A DNA stretch of 32,307 bases, from assembly GCA_017960475.1 (NCBI GenBank), contig JAGCZH010000019.1, positions 1 through 32,307 of the forward strand, read 5' to 3'. The stretch comes from Bacteroidales bacterium. GTDB taxonomy: Bacteria; Bacteroidota; Bacteroidia; Bacteroidales; P3. The notes under the pieces were generated by a model, which made no database searches, had not been told where the DNA came from, and worked only from the letters and a program-made list of their open reading frames with translations. Of the stretch, positions 7,083-15,853 are shown in pieces. Numbering within the stretch: the first letter of the stretch is position 1; each line of letters begins with the position of its first letter. Made by a program: the position numbers and the translations under genes.

Positions 7083-7958
7083 TTACTCCGCACTGTTCTC
7101 AGTGCCAGCGAAAAATCTCACAACTTTCTCGTTATAAGTTCTTGATACAGGTATTGATTTGGTTATTTGGGACAATTCTATCACCAAACCATCTTTATCT
7201 TTTCTGATGAGTTTAATATTCTCAATGTTTACCATATACCCTCTGTGGCATCTGAGAAGTCCTTCGTATTTTTCTTTGTTTTCCAGTTTCTTGAGCGAGC
7301 TGTGGAGTATGAAAGTGTCTTCTTTCCCCTCATTTATATAATGGATGTTGCTGTAGTTGTCCGCGGCTTCGATGAATAGAACATTTGTTCTTTTCGTCGA
7401 GAATGCCAGTTTCCCCCCTTGATCATAAAAATTCATGTTTTCACTGCTTTCCAATCTTTTTTCCTGTTGTTTGTCTATTAGGTTGTTAAGAGATTCTATC
7501 TGATGTCTGCGTTCTCTTAGCATAAGTATCAGTATCGTCACAATATAAGGTATTAATATTATTGAGACAATATTTCCCGACACTCTTTCCAATAGTTCAA
7601 TAAAGTCCAATTCCTTTTCGGCATTGAAAAAAGATGCTACGCATGTTATTGTGAATGATATAAATACAAGTTCGCCTACAACCCATATTATCATATCTTT
7701 AAATGTCAGCGCTCGCTTCTGGTTCACATATCTGAAAAGGAATCTGCTTATCGCCAATAGGATAAAACCCACAACAAATTGAATTGCAATATACAAGTGT
7801 TTGTTCCATTTCAACAGCTCTTCGCTGGTGTTCATGTAACCAATGGGTTTGTATATAACAACAACTATAATTGCAAAGAGTATTGTTGCGAATAAAAAGA
7901 GCCATATGCCTTTCTTCTCGGTTAAAAATTTCGGTATTTTAAAGTCTATGTTAGTCAT
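7083..7958 (-). CDS. Membrane-anchored LytTR-domain transcriptional regulator
   Basis: The 291-residue protein has four predicted membrane helices (about 17-35, 55-75, 88-110, 128-148), then a short coiled-coil-like linker (148-172), and a LytTR DNA-binding domain (about 185-285; VLFIEAADNYSNIHY, LKKLE, LLRCHRGYMVNIENIKLI, IPVSRTYNEKV). LytTR proteins usually bind paired direct repeats upstream of target promoters. There is no receiver domain and no histidine kinase nearby, so any signal must act through the membrane part directly. It is transcribed divergently from the fatty-acid cluster, so that operon is a candidate target. A monocistronic unit is suggested by the terminator after it. Confidence 0.87.
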   Translation of the reverse strand: MTNIDFKIPKFLTEKKGIWLFLFATILFAIIVVVIYKPIGYMNTSEELLKWNKHLYIAIQFVVGFILLAISRFLFRYVNQKRALTFKDMIIWVVGELVFISFTITCVASFFNAEKELDFIELLERVSGNIVSIILIPYIVTILILMLRERRHQIESLNNLIDKQQEKRLESSENMNFYDQGGKLAFSTKRTNVLFIEAADNYSNIHYINEGKEDTFILHSSLKKLENKEKYEGLLRCHRGYMVNIENIKLIRKDKDGLVIELSQITKSIPVSRTYNEKVVRFFAGTENSAE

Positions 7959-8141
7959 TAATGTTAATTTTTTTCACGTCATTCACCCAATATTTTGTTT
8001 TTACACCCTCAAAAACGCACTTTAGTCCCGTTTATTGTGTATAATATCAATTTTAACATTATTAATCTATGGTTTTTTGATTATTTTGCACGCTCAAAAA
8101 AATTGCATACGCAATTATTATAAAAGAATACATTATATATT

Positions 8142-9140
8142 ATGAAAATAATTGGAACTGGTAGCGCACTCCCTGAAAAAATCGTAACTAACGATATGCT
8201 TGCGGGTTTTCTCGAAACAAGTGACGGTTGGATTACTACCCGTACAGGCATAAAGACTCGTCGGCTCCTTAGCAAGGAGACTCTTGGTGAATTGGCTATT
8301 ACCGCAGCGACAGCCGCTCTGGATTCTTCCGGAGTTGCTCCCGAGAATATAGATTATCTTATCTGCTCTAATGTGGCGAACAGTTATGTCACCCCTTCTA
8401 TGAGCAGCATTATCTTGGGCCTGTTAGGCTGCAGTTGCCCTTGCACAGATCTTAACGGTGCCTGCGCCGGATTTATTTATGCTCTCGATATCGCCGACGC
8501 TTTTATTAAAACTGGACGTGCAAAAAATATTCTTATTGTCGCCGCCGAGGAACCTTCGCGGTTCTGTAATTGGCATGAACGAGAGACCTCTGTGCTCTTC
8601 GCCGATGGCGCAGGCGCTGTTGTGGTAACTGAGGGTGAAGGTTTTAAAGACTTCCGTGTCACCGCCGACACTCATACCGATGTCCTTTACTACAAGCGTG
8701 CTATGGAAGCGACGCCTTACGATCGGGTAGAGTCGAGAACCACTCCTTTGGTTATGCAGGGACGCGAGGTCTTCAAACTCGCGGTAAGAGCGTGCATAAA
8801 GGATTGTGATATTATCCTCGAGAAAAACGGCATGACAGGTGAGGACATAGATATGTACCTCCTACACCAAGCCAACTTGCGTATCATCGACTCGATTCGT
8901 GAGCATTTGGAGCAGCCTAAAGAGAAATTCCCCACCAACTTGCAGAAATATGGTAACACCTCGTCGGCCAGTATCCCCATTCTAATGGATGAACTGTCTC
9001 GTGCTGGTGTGCTCAAAGATGGTATGAATCTTCTTCTCAGTGCTTTTGGTGGTGGTTTCGTGACGGGTGCCGCTATCTTGAAATGGAGCTCTATCAACTA
9101 CCCTGTTGTTGAGGATCCTGTAAATGAGCAATCTGTTTAA
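8142..9140 (+). CDS. fabH: Beta-ketoacyl-ACP synthase III
   Basis: This thiolase-fold enzyme condenses an acyl-CoA starter with malonyl-ACP to open a round of fatty-acid synthesis in the cytoplasm. The catalytic triad is visible: Cys108 in NGACAGF, His242 in LLHQAN and Asn272 in YGNTSSAS. The full length of 332 residues is normal, and the ATG start gives the usual KIIGTGSALPE N-terminus. It heads an eight-gene same-strand cluster, 49 bp before fabF. It is not next to plsX/rpmF, the common place for the housekeeping fabH in Bacteroidota, so it may be a second, specialised copy. Starter specificity (acetyl or branched) cannot be read from the sequence. Confidence 0.93.
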   Translation: MKIIGTGSALPEKIVTNDMLAGFLETSDGWITTRTGIKTRRLLSKETLGELAITAATAALDSSGVAPENIDYLICSNVANSYVTPSMSSIILGLLGCSCPCTDLNGACAGFIYALDIADAFIKTGRAKNILIVAAEEPSRFCNWHERETSVLFADGAGAVVVTEGEGFKDFRVTADTHTDVLYYKRAMEATPYDRVESRTTPLVMQGREVFKLAVRACIKDCDIILEKNGMTGEDIDMYLLHQANLRIIDSIREHLEQPKEKFPTNLQKYGNTSSASIPILMDELSRAGVLKDGMNLLLSAFGGGFVTGAAILKWSSINYPVVEDPVNEQSV

Positions 9141-9189
9141 TGTTAAACGATTCTTATAGTTTAAAAAATAATTTTGCAACAATAATAAT

Positions 9190-10428
9190 ATGAGACGAGT
9201 AGTAATAACCGGATTGGGATGTGTGACCCCACTCGGCAACAACATTGATACTTTTTGGTCCAATTTGTTGAAAGGCACTTGTGCCATCGACTTTATTAAA
9301 TCGGTAAACACTGAGAACCTGACTGTCAAGGTGGCTGCCGAAGTCAAGGATTTCAACCCTGAGGAGTTCGGTATTGAGAAGTCAATGATCCGTCATAACG
9401 ATCGTTATGCTCTCTATGCCATTGCTGCCGCGACACAAGCCATGCAGGACAGTGGTCTTGTTGTGGACAAAGATGTCGACTCTAGCCGTTTTGGATGTGC
9501 CATAGGTAGCGGCATAGGTGGTATACAGACTTTTTGCCGCGAACATTCCTCGCTTATGGAGAGCGGTCCTCGCCGTGTCTCCCCTCTCTTCATTCCTGAG
9601 ATGATAGCCAATATTGCGTCGGGCAACGTCGCGATAGCGTTCCACGCTGAAGGACCCAACTTGCCCGTAGTCACAGCCTGCGCAACGGGAACCCATTCGG
9701 TAGGAGAGGCATACAGAATGATTAAAGAAGGCCGTGCAGACGCTATGATTGCCGGTGGTGCCGAGTCTGCTGTTTGCGAAATCGCTATCGCTGGTTTCGC
9801 TAATATGAAGGCTTTGACGACAAGCGATGATCCTATGGCGGCTTCGTTGCCATTCGATGCTCGCCGTAAAGGATTTGTCATCGGCGAAGGCTCGGGTGTA
9901 ATGATTCTTGAGGACTATGAAATAGCCAAGCGTCGCGGCGCTCATATTTACGCCGAGGTTTGTGGCTATGGCAACACATGCGACGCTTTCCACTACACCG
10001 CTCCCCGTGCCGACGCGAAATGTGCCACTAACGCTATCCGTTGGGCATTGGAAGAGGCCAACTTCAAATCTGGCGAGAAGCTCTATATCAACGCTCATGG
10101 CACAGGTACTCCTCTCAACGACAAGGCTGAGACTCTTGCCGTAAAACAGGCTATGGGTGAGGATGAGGCTCGTAAGGCTGTCATCAGCAGTACTAAATCC
10201 ATGCACGGACACATGCTTGGCGCCACAGGTGCTGTGGAACTCCTTGTTTGCGCGAAGACATTGTCGGAAGGCAAGGTGGCTCCTACTATCCATCTGGATC
10301 AACCTGACCCCGAATGCGACCTTGACTATACACCAAACATCGCACGTGATTTCGCCGCCGATATCACCATTAGCAACTCGTTCGGTTTTGGTGGTCAGAA
10401 CGCCTGTGTGGCACTGAGAAAAATCTGA
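9190..10428 (+). CDS. fabF: Beta-ketoacyl-ACP synthase II
   Basis: This enzyme elongates acyl-ACP with malonyl-ACP. It has 412 residues, the usual KAS II length. Active-site residues are Cys164 in VTACATGTHS, His303 in NAHGTGTPLND and His341 in STKSMHGHMLGA, and the C-terminus has the standard SNSFGFGGQNA. The triad is complete, so it is a condensing enzyme and not a chain-length factor. The N-terminus RRVVITGLGCVTPLG fits the chosen ATG. It lies between fabH and fabZ in the cluster. The 128-bp gap to fabZ is the largest in the operon and might hold an internal signal, though no promoter box is clear. Confidence 0.94.
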   Translation: MRRVVITGLGCVTPLGNNIDTFWSNLLKGTCAIDFIKSVNTENLTVKVAAEVKDFNPEEFGIEKSMIRHNDRYALYAIAAATQAMQDSGLVVDKDVDSSRFGCAIGSGIGGIQTFCREHSSLMESGPRRVSPLFIPEMIANIASGNVAIAFHAEGPNLPVVTACATGTHSVGEAYRMIKEGRADAMIAGGAESAVCEIAIAGFANMKALTTSDDPMAASLPFDARRKGFVIGEGSGVMILEDYEIAKRRGAHIYAEVCGYGNTCDAFHYTAPRADAKCATNAIRWALEEANFKSGEKLYINAHGTGTPLNDKAETLAVKQAMGEDEARKAVISSTKSMHGHMLGATGAVELLVCAKTLSEGKVAPTIHLDQPDPECDLDYTPNIARDFAADITISNSFGFGGQNACVALRKI

Positions 10429-10556
10429 TATTCTATTTAGCATATCGATTTAATATCATGCCAATAAACTATTTTATAATTGTCACTGATCAGTTAAACG
10501 ATATCTTAGTATCTATATAAAATATAATTCTATATAATATTAGAAAGGAAGACGCA

Positions 10557-10976
10557 ATGGAAAGAGAAGAAATCAAACAATATTTGCCGCACAGAGAGCC
10601 TATGTTGCTCGTCGATGACGTTGTGATGGAAGGCGACGTCGCTGTAGGTCATTACCATGTGCGTGGAGACGAATTCTTTCTGCAGGGCCATTTCCCTGGT
10701 TATCCTGTGGTTCCAGGTGTCATTATGTGTGAAATCATGGGCCAATGCAGCTGCATCCTTATTAAGGATGAGCTTCCTGGCAGATTGACATTCTATTCAG
10801 GATTGGACAAAGTGCGTTTTAAAAACCAGGTGCGTCCTGGCGACACCATCGAGGTGCGTGGTAAAATAACCTCACGTCGTGGCCTTATCTTCTTTGTCGA
10901 TTCGGAAGCTAAAGTCGATGGTAAGCTGTGCGCAAAAGGCAGCCTGATATTCACTCTTGTCGACAAGAAAGAATAG
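10557..10976 (+). CDS. fabZ: 3-hydroxyacyl-ACP dehydratase (FabZ type)
   Basis: This hot-dog-fold dehydratase turns 3-hydroxyacyl-ACP into trans-2-enoyl-ACP. The family motif GHFPGYPVVPGVIMCEIMGQ holds the catalytic His45 and Glu59, and the start YLPHREPMLLVDDV is typical. The length of 139 residues is normal for a single-domain FabZ; there is nothing of LpxC fusion, unlike the housekeeping Bacteroidota lpxC-fabZ fusion. That suggests this is a dedicated copy for the cluster. A purine-rich AAAGGAAG lies 8 bp before the ATG, one of the few SD-like sequences in this window. Confidence 0.9.
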   Translation: MEREEIKQYLPHREPMLLVDDVVMEGDVAVGHYHVRGDEFFLQGHFPGYPVVPGVIMCEIMGQCSCILIKDELPGRLTFYSGLDKVRFKNQVRPGDTIEVRGKITSRRGLIFFVDSEAKVDGKLCAKGSLIFTLVDKKE

Positions 10977-11049
10977 TGATTCCCACAATGTTAATGTCGT
11001 TGGGGTGCTAACATAAACCGTTTTTTTATTATTATCAAATACGAACACA

Positions 11050-11799
11050 ATGAAACTTCTTGAAAATAAAACAGCTCTCATTACCGGCGCTTCGCGCGGT
11101 ATAGGTCGCAGCCATGCTCTGCTTTTCGCCGAGGAAGGCGCTAATATTATCTTTACCGACCTTAAGGCGAACGAGAATAGCGACTCGCTCCTTTCCGAAC
11201 TCAGAGCCAAGGGCGTCCGCGCCGATTTTCTGGCAAGCAACGCCGCGGACAACGCTCAGGCACAGGAAGTGGCCAACTGGGTCGCTGAGAACTATGGCCG
11301 TCTTGACATTCTTGTCAACAATGCCGGCATCACAAAAGACAACCTGATTCTGCGCATGAGCGTTGAGGATTGGAACCTCATCATGGATGTCAACCTTCGT
11401 TCTGTATTCAACTATACCAAGGCTTTCGCTCCTATGATGATGAAACAGCGCGCAGGTTCAATTATTAATATCAGCTCCATCGTCGGTCTCAATGGTAACG
11501 CTGGTCAGTGCAACTACTCCGCATCCAAGGCCGGTATCATTGGCTTTACACGTTCCATAGCCAAGGAACTTGGTTCACGCAACATCCGTTGCAACGCGGT
11601 TGCACCTGGTTTCATCGAGACTCCTATGACCCAGCAATTGCCCGAGGATGTGCGTAAGGATTGGATGACCAAGATTCCTTTGCGCCGTGGCGGCCTTGAC
11701 AGCGATGTCGCCCATGTCTCTCTGTTCCTCGCCAGCGACCTTGCCTCATATGTGACAGGTCAGGTTATTAGCTGCGACGGCGGATTGGCTATTAATTAA
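11050..11799 (+). CDS. fabG: 3-oxoacyl-ACP reductase
   Basis: This short-chain dehydrogenase reduces 3-oxoacyl-ACP, probably with NADPH. The Rossmann motif TGASRGIG lies at residues 12-19, NNAG at about 90-93, and the catalytic Ser143, Tyr156 and Lys160 (NYSASKAG) are all present. The C-terminus VTGQVISCDGG is the FabG standard, and the length of 249 residues is normal. It follows fabZ by 73 bp and precedes the acyl carrier protein gene by 75 bp, giving a complete ketoreductase-dehydratase pair in the cluster. Confidence 0.93.
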   Translation: MKLLENKTALITGASRGIGRSHALLFAEEGANIIFTDLKANENSDSLLSELRAKGVRADFLASNAADNAQAQEVANWVAENYGRLDILVNNAGITKDNLILRMSVEDWNLIMDVNLRSVFNYTKAFAPMMMKQRAGSIINISSIVGLNGNAGQCNYSASKAGIIGFTRSIAKELGSRNIRCNAVAPGFIETPMTQQLPEDVRKDWMTKIPLRRGGLDSDVAHVSLFLASDLASYVTGQVISCDGGLAIN

Positions 11800-11874
11800 T
11801 GGCTTCTCGGATATCTAAATAGCAGTTTTGTCTTTTTGAAGACTCGTTAATATTAAAAATCACAAAAAACATCT

Positions 11875-12126
11875 ATGAACGTAAAAGAAATGACCAACGA
11901 GCAGTTGGTTGAGGAGATAAGCACAATCATCGAGGAACGCTTGGGGGTATCAGCCTCTGACATAACTCCTGAAAAGAGCTTGGTAAACGATTTAGGCGCA
12001 GACTCACTTGACAGTGTCGAGCTGATAATGTCGATAGAGCAAAAATTCGACATCTCCATCCCTGAAGAGGCTGCCGAAAACATCAAGACTGTCGGCGACA
12101 TCATCAGTTATGTCCAGTCTCATTAA
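11875..12126 (+). CDS. acpP: Acyl carrier protein
   Basis: This 83-residue acidic four-helix protein carries the acyl chain on a phosphopantetheine arm attached to Ser44 in the motif [11 protein letters not shown]. The [16 protein letters not shown] helix and the C-terminal [18 protein letters not shown] are classical. Being inside the cluster, it is likely the dedicated carrier for these condensing enzymes. The symbol follows the family; a separate housekeeping acpP probably exists elsewhere in the genome. Confidence 0.93.
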   Translation: MNVKEMTNEQLVEEISTIIEERLGVSASDITPEKSLVNDLGADSLDSVELIMSIEQKFDISIPEEAAENIKTVGDIISYVQSH

Positions 12127-12178
12127 TACCGTGATAGAGGTCAGTCAAATAAAGAAACAGTAAACATACAGAAAAGAT

Positions 12179-12979
12179 ATGTCATTTAAAATAGTAGTAT
12201 TGGCTAAACAGGTACCCGACACCCATAATGTGGGCGCCGACGCCATGAATGCCGACGGCACGGTCAACCGTGCTGCCTTGCCAACAGTTTTCAATCCCGA
12301 AGACCTCAAAGCGCTCGAAATGGCTTTGAGGGTTAAGGACAGGATGAACGATGCCACTGTCACGGTGGTGACTATGGGTCCTCCTCGTGCCGCTGAGATT
12401 ATTAAAGACGCCATGTCTCGTGGCGCTGACGACGGTTTTGTCCTTAGCGACGCCCGCTTTGCAGGTGCCGATACTTTGGCTACAAGTTATGCCCTCTCTC
12501 AGGCTATCAGACAGCTGGGCGAGATCGATCTCATCTTCGGCGGCCGTCAGGCTATCGATGGCGATACAGCCCAGGTTGGACCTCAGGTGGCGGAAAAACT
12601 TGAAATAGCTCAGATAACTTACGCCGAGGAACTATTGTCTGTCGACGAAAAGTCAATAACAATACGCCGCCGCCTTGAGCGCGGAACAGAGGTTGTAAAG
12701 GCTTCTCTGCCGGTGCTGGTAACCGTGACTTCGGCTGGCGACGACTGCCGTTTCCCCAACGCCCATCGCCTGTTGCGTCAGGCTAAGGACGAGGTCCGCA
12801 TGATCAATGCCGACAGTATCGATGCCGACCTTGACCGTCTAGGCCTTAAAGGTTCGCCTACCAAAGTCAAGAGAATAGAAAATGTTGTTCTGGCTCATAA
12901 GGAGTCTATGGTTTTGCAACCTACTGAAGAGGCTTTGAATGAGTTGAGTGCGACATTAATTAGTGAACATATTTTATAA
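12179..12979 (+). CDS. etfB: Electron transfer flavoprotein, beta subunit
   Basis: This subunit forms the ETF heterodimer with the next gene product and passes electrons to or from an acyl-CoA dehydrogenase. The family features are VLAKQVPDTHN at the start, FNPEDLKALEMALRVKD (about 38-54), the AMP/FAD-binding DLIFGGRQAIDGDTAQVGPQVAE (about 118-140) and RRRLERGTEVV. The length of 266 residues is normal. Whether the ETF is of the bifurcating type with a second FAD cannot be decided by eye. It lies 52 bp after the acp gene and 88 bp before etfA. Confidence 0.92.
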   Translation: MSFKIVVLAKQVPDTHNVGADAMNADGTVNRAALPTVFNPEDLKALEMALRVKDRMNDATVTVVTMGPPRAAEIIKDAMSRGADDGFVLSDARFAGADTLATSYALSQAIRQLGEIDLIFGGRQAIDGDTAQVGPQVAEKLEIAQITYAEELLSVDEKSITIRRRLERGTEVVKASLPVLVTVTSAGDDCRFPNAHRLLRQAKDEVRMINADSIDADLDRLGLKGSPTKVKRIENVVLAHKESMVLQPTEEALNELSATLISEHIL

Positions 12980-13067
12980 TTTCGTGAATTGCTTATCGTG
13001 AATGGTGATATAATAATCCACTATTTTCACCAATCAATATTGTCAAATCACTAACCGTTGATATATA

Positions 13068-14090
13068 ATGAATAACGTATTAGTATACTGCGAACTTTCC
13101 GAGAAAAATGAAATCGCCGATATTAGCCTTGAGCTTTGCACTAAAGGCCGCCAGCTTGCCTCCCAGTTGGGCTGCAAACTGCAGGCAGCTGTAATTGGCA
13201 ACGCTGTGAAAAAGGCGGGAGAGTCGCTCTATCCCTATGGTGTGGACGAGGTCTTTTTGGCCGACGACAGCCGTTTGTCGCCTTACCGCACCTTGCCTCA
13301 TTTCGACGTTCTGTCGAGACTTATCGAGGATCAGCAGCCTCAGATTGTGCTTTTTGGTGCTTCCAGCGTAGGTCGAGACCTGGCGCCTCGTATAGCTTCC
13401 TATCTGCGCTGCGGCCTTACAGCCGACTGTACCTCACTGGAAATAGGCAGCCATCAGGATGTCAAAAACAACAAAACTTACGACAACATCCTTCTGCAGA
13501 TGCGTCCCGCCTTCGGCGGTAACATTATAGCCACAATCGTTTGCCCTGAGACTCGTCCTCAGATGGCTACGGTTCGCGAGGGTGTCATGAAGAAGGAGGT
13601 TTTCGACAACAACCATAAAGGTACAATAATACCTCTTACTGTATCGGAGTCGTTGGACAAGGCCGACAAGGCTGTTGAGATTTTGAGCCGTGAAATCGAG
13701 GAGCAGAAAATCGATATCAAAGGTGCTCAGATTATTGTTGCCGGTGGCTATGGTATGGGCTGCAAGGAGAATTTCGCACTTCTTCACGAGTTCGCCCATC
13801 TCATCGGCGGTAGCGTGGGTGCTACCCGCGCCGCCGTTGACGCAGGCTTCTGTGAAGGCGAGCGTCAAATAGGCCAGACAGGTGTCACCGTACGTCCAAA
13901 ACTGTATATCGCGTGCGGTATCAGTGGCGCTGTCCAGCACCGTGCCGGAATGGAGCAAAGTGCTAAAATAATCAGCATCAACACCGATCCAGAGGCGCCC
14001 ATCAATGCCATAGCCGACTACACCATTATTGGTGACGTTATGACAGTGATACCAAAGTTCATGGCCTGTTACAAGAAGAATCTGAAATAA
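13068..14090 (+). CDS. etfA: Electron transfer flavoprotein, alpha subunit
   Basis: This 340-residue ETF subunit binds the permanent FAD. The C-terminal domain is clear: VAGGYGMGCKENFALLHEFAHLIGGSVGATRAAVDAGF, then QIGQTGVTVRPKLYIACGISGAVQHRAGM, and INTDPEAPINAIADYTIIGD. The N-terminal half is the Rossmann-like ETF domain. It is paired with etfB and with the acyl-CoA dehydrogenase 62 bp downstream, the usual module for moving electrons between an acyl substrate and either NADH/ferredoxin or a quinone. No membrane ETF-quinone oxidoreductase gene is in the window. Confidence 0.93.
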   Translation: MNNVLVYCELSEKNEIADISLELCTKGRQLASQLGCKLQAAVIGNAVKKAGESLYPYGVDEVFLADDSRLSPYRTLPHFDVLSRLIEDQQPQIVLFGASSVGRDLAPRIASYLRCGLTADCTSLEIGSHQDVKNNKTYDNILLQMRPAFGGNIIATIVCPETRPQMATVREGVMKKEVFDNNHKGTIIPLTVSESLDKADKAVEILSREIEEQKIDIKGAQIIVAGGYGMGCKENFALLHEFAHLIGGSVGATRAAVDAGFCEGERQIGQTGVTVRPKLYIACGISGAVQHRAGMEQSAKIISINTDPEAPINAIADYTIIGDVMTVIPKFMACYKKNLK

Positions 14091-14152
14091 GTCTTCGGCC
14101 AGCGTCAGTTAAACCATTTTTAGTGATAAGACTTTAAGATTATCAAAGAATT

Positions 14153-15787
14153 ATGAATTTTTATACAGATAACGAAAACCTGTCATTCTACCTGCATCAC
14201 CCCGACATGGATCAAGTTGTGGCGGTGAAAGAGAAGAACTATGCCGAATCGGGCTCTCATCCTGAGGCTCCCGCCGATTGCTTTGAGGCTGTCCAGCAGT
14301 ATGACACAGTAATGTGTTTGTTGGGCGAAATTGCCGGTGAGGTGATAGCTCCCAACGCAGAGGCTGTTGACCATGAAGGCCCTCAGCTTGTCGATGGTCG
14401 TATTGAATATGCCAAGGGTACACGCAAAAACCTTGACGCTCTGGTTCAATCGGGTCTTTATGGCATGACCCTTGAGCGTAAGTATAATGGACTCAACTTC
14501 CCTCGCGTCGCCGCTGTCATGGCCGCTGAGATAATAGCCCGTGCCGATGTGGGTTTCGCCACTATTTGGGGACTTCAGGATTGTGCTGACACTATCCAGC
14601 AGTTCGCCAATGAGGAGTTGAAGAACAAATATCTGCCTCGCATCTATGAGGGTGCCACATGTTCCATGGACCTCACCGAACCTGATGCCGGCAGCGATTT
14701 GCAGTCGGTACGCCTTAAAGCGACATGGGACGAGGAAAACAAGTGTTGGCGCCTTAACGGTGTGAAACGTTTCATTACCAATGGCGATGCCGATCTTCAT
14801 CTTGTGTTGGCTCGTAGCGAGGAGGGTACCAACGATGGGCGTGGCCTTAGCTATTTTGTCTTCGATAAGGCTAATGGCGGCATGATTGTGCGTCGTATCG
14901 AGAATAAGATGGGTATCAAGGGCAGTCCTACCGCGGAGCTGCAGTTCAACAACGCCCCATGCCAGATTGTTGGTGAACGTCGTTTGGGACTCATCAAGTA
15001 TGTCATGTCGCTGATGAACGGTGCCCGTCTCGGCGTTGGAGCTCAATCCATAGGACTTTGCGAGGCCGCCTGCCGTGAGGCTGAGGCCTATGCCGCAAGC
15101 CGCGAACAGTTCGGCCATACCATTGACAAATTTGTCGCCGTCCAGGATTTGCTCCGTCAGATGCGCGCTCGTACCGATGGTGCCCGTAGCCTTATGTATG
15201 AGACTGCTCGTTATGTCGATTTGTCGTCAAGTTCCAAGGCCGCTTCTCGTGTTGCCGATATACTTACTCCTCTGGTAAAACTTAATGCCAGCGAATTTGC
15301 CAACCGTTGCGCTTATGATTGTATCCAAGTCCACGGTGGAAGCGGATTCATGAAAGAGTATGCCTGCGAACGCCTATATCGCGACGCTCGTATTCTGAGC
15401 ATTTATGAGGGCACTAGCCAGCTCCAGGTTGTCGCTGCTATGAAAGGTATCGCTAGTGGCGCCTATCTCAAACAAATCGAGGTCTACGACGCCAAGGTGG
15501 CAGAATCTGCTTCGCTCACCGATGAAATGAAGCATTGTCTCGACGTCTTGCGCAAGGCTACCGACGATTATAAGAAACTTTATGAGTTGGCCGCTGCTGA
15601 AGGCACAACAAGTGAACGCTTTGAGCACACAACCCGTGCGCTTACCGAGGTTCTAAGCTATATCATCATGGCTTATCTGCTCCTCCTTGACAGCCAGCGC
15701 AACGCCCGTTACATGGATAGTTGCCAATATTTTGTCAAAGAAGCTATCGGTGAGGTCAGCAAACATATGGCCGCACTTAGCTGCTGA
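14153..15787 (+). CDS. Acyl-CoA (or acyl-ACP) dehydrogenase family flavoprotein
   Basis: The 544-residue enzyme is longer than the classical 380-residue family. It has an N-terminal extension (1-45), the acyl-CoA dehydrogenase N domain, the middle beta domain (SMDLTEPDAGSDL, 171-183; LNGVKRFITNGDAD), the FAD-contacting REQFGHTIDKFVAVQ (317-331), VHGGSGFMKEYACERLYRDARILSIYEGTSQLQ with the candidate base Glu419, and an extra C-terminal helical domain (about 430-544), as in long-chain or FadE12-like members. It either oxidises acyl thioesters or works in the reductive direction with the neighbouring ETF. As last gene of a FAS-II cluster that has no FabI, FabK or FabL, an enoyl-thioester reductase role is an attractive inference. 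A strong terminator follows 17 bp later. Confidence 0.9.
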   Translation: MNFYTDNENLSFYLHHPDMDQVVAVKEKNYAESGSHPEAPADCFEAVQQYDTVMCLLGEIAGEVIAPNAEAVDHEGPQLVDGRIEYAKGTRKNLDALVQSGLYGMTLERKYNGLNFPRVAAVMAAEIIARADVGFATIWGLQDCADTIQQFANEELKNKYLPRIYEGATCSMDLTEPDAGSDLQSVRLKATWDEENKCWRLNGVKRFITNGDADLHLVLARSEEGTNDGRGLSYFVFDKANGGMIVRRIENKMGIKGSPTAELQFNNAPCQIVGERRLGLIKYVMSLMNGARLGVGAQSIGLCEAACREAEAYAASREQFGHTIDKFVAVQDLLRQMRARTDGARSLMYETARYVDLSSSSKAASRVADILTPLVKLNASEFANRCAYDCIQVHGGSGFMKEYACERLYRDARILSIYEGTSQLQVVAAMKGIASGAYLKQIEVYDAKVAESASLTDEMKHCLDVLRKATDDYKKLYELAAAEGTTSERFEHTTRALTEVLSYIIMAYLLLLDSQRNARYMDSCQYFVKEAIGEVSKHMAALSC

Positions 15788-15804
15788 TGGCAAGACCATA
15801 ATAC

Positions 15805-15836
15805 AAAAAAAGCGACCCTTCAAGGGTCGCTTTTTT
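15805..15836. terminator. Bidirectional intrinsic terminator
   Basis: An almost perfect palindrome has AGCGACCCTT (15811-15820) pairing with AAGGGTCGCT (15822-15831), flanked by an A run on the left and a T run on the right. It can end both the plus-strand fatty-acid operon and the minus-strand outer-membrane-protein gene whose stop is at 15854. Confidence 0.95.
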
Positions 15837-15853
15837 GTTTCATTTATTCCTTG

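Noticed and set aside
9382..10443. 353-residue minus-strand open frame opposite fabF
   Set aside because: It is a shadow of fabF, whose full motifs and catalytic residues are on the plus strand; the antisense product has no recognisable domain.
14183..15118. 311-residue minus-strand open frame opposite the acyl-CoA dehydrogenase
   Set aside because: Antisense shadow of a well-supported gene, with no signal, motif or promoter.
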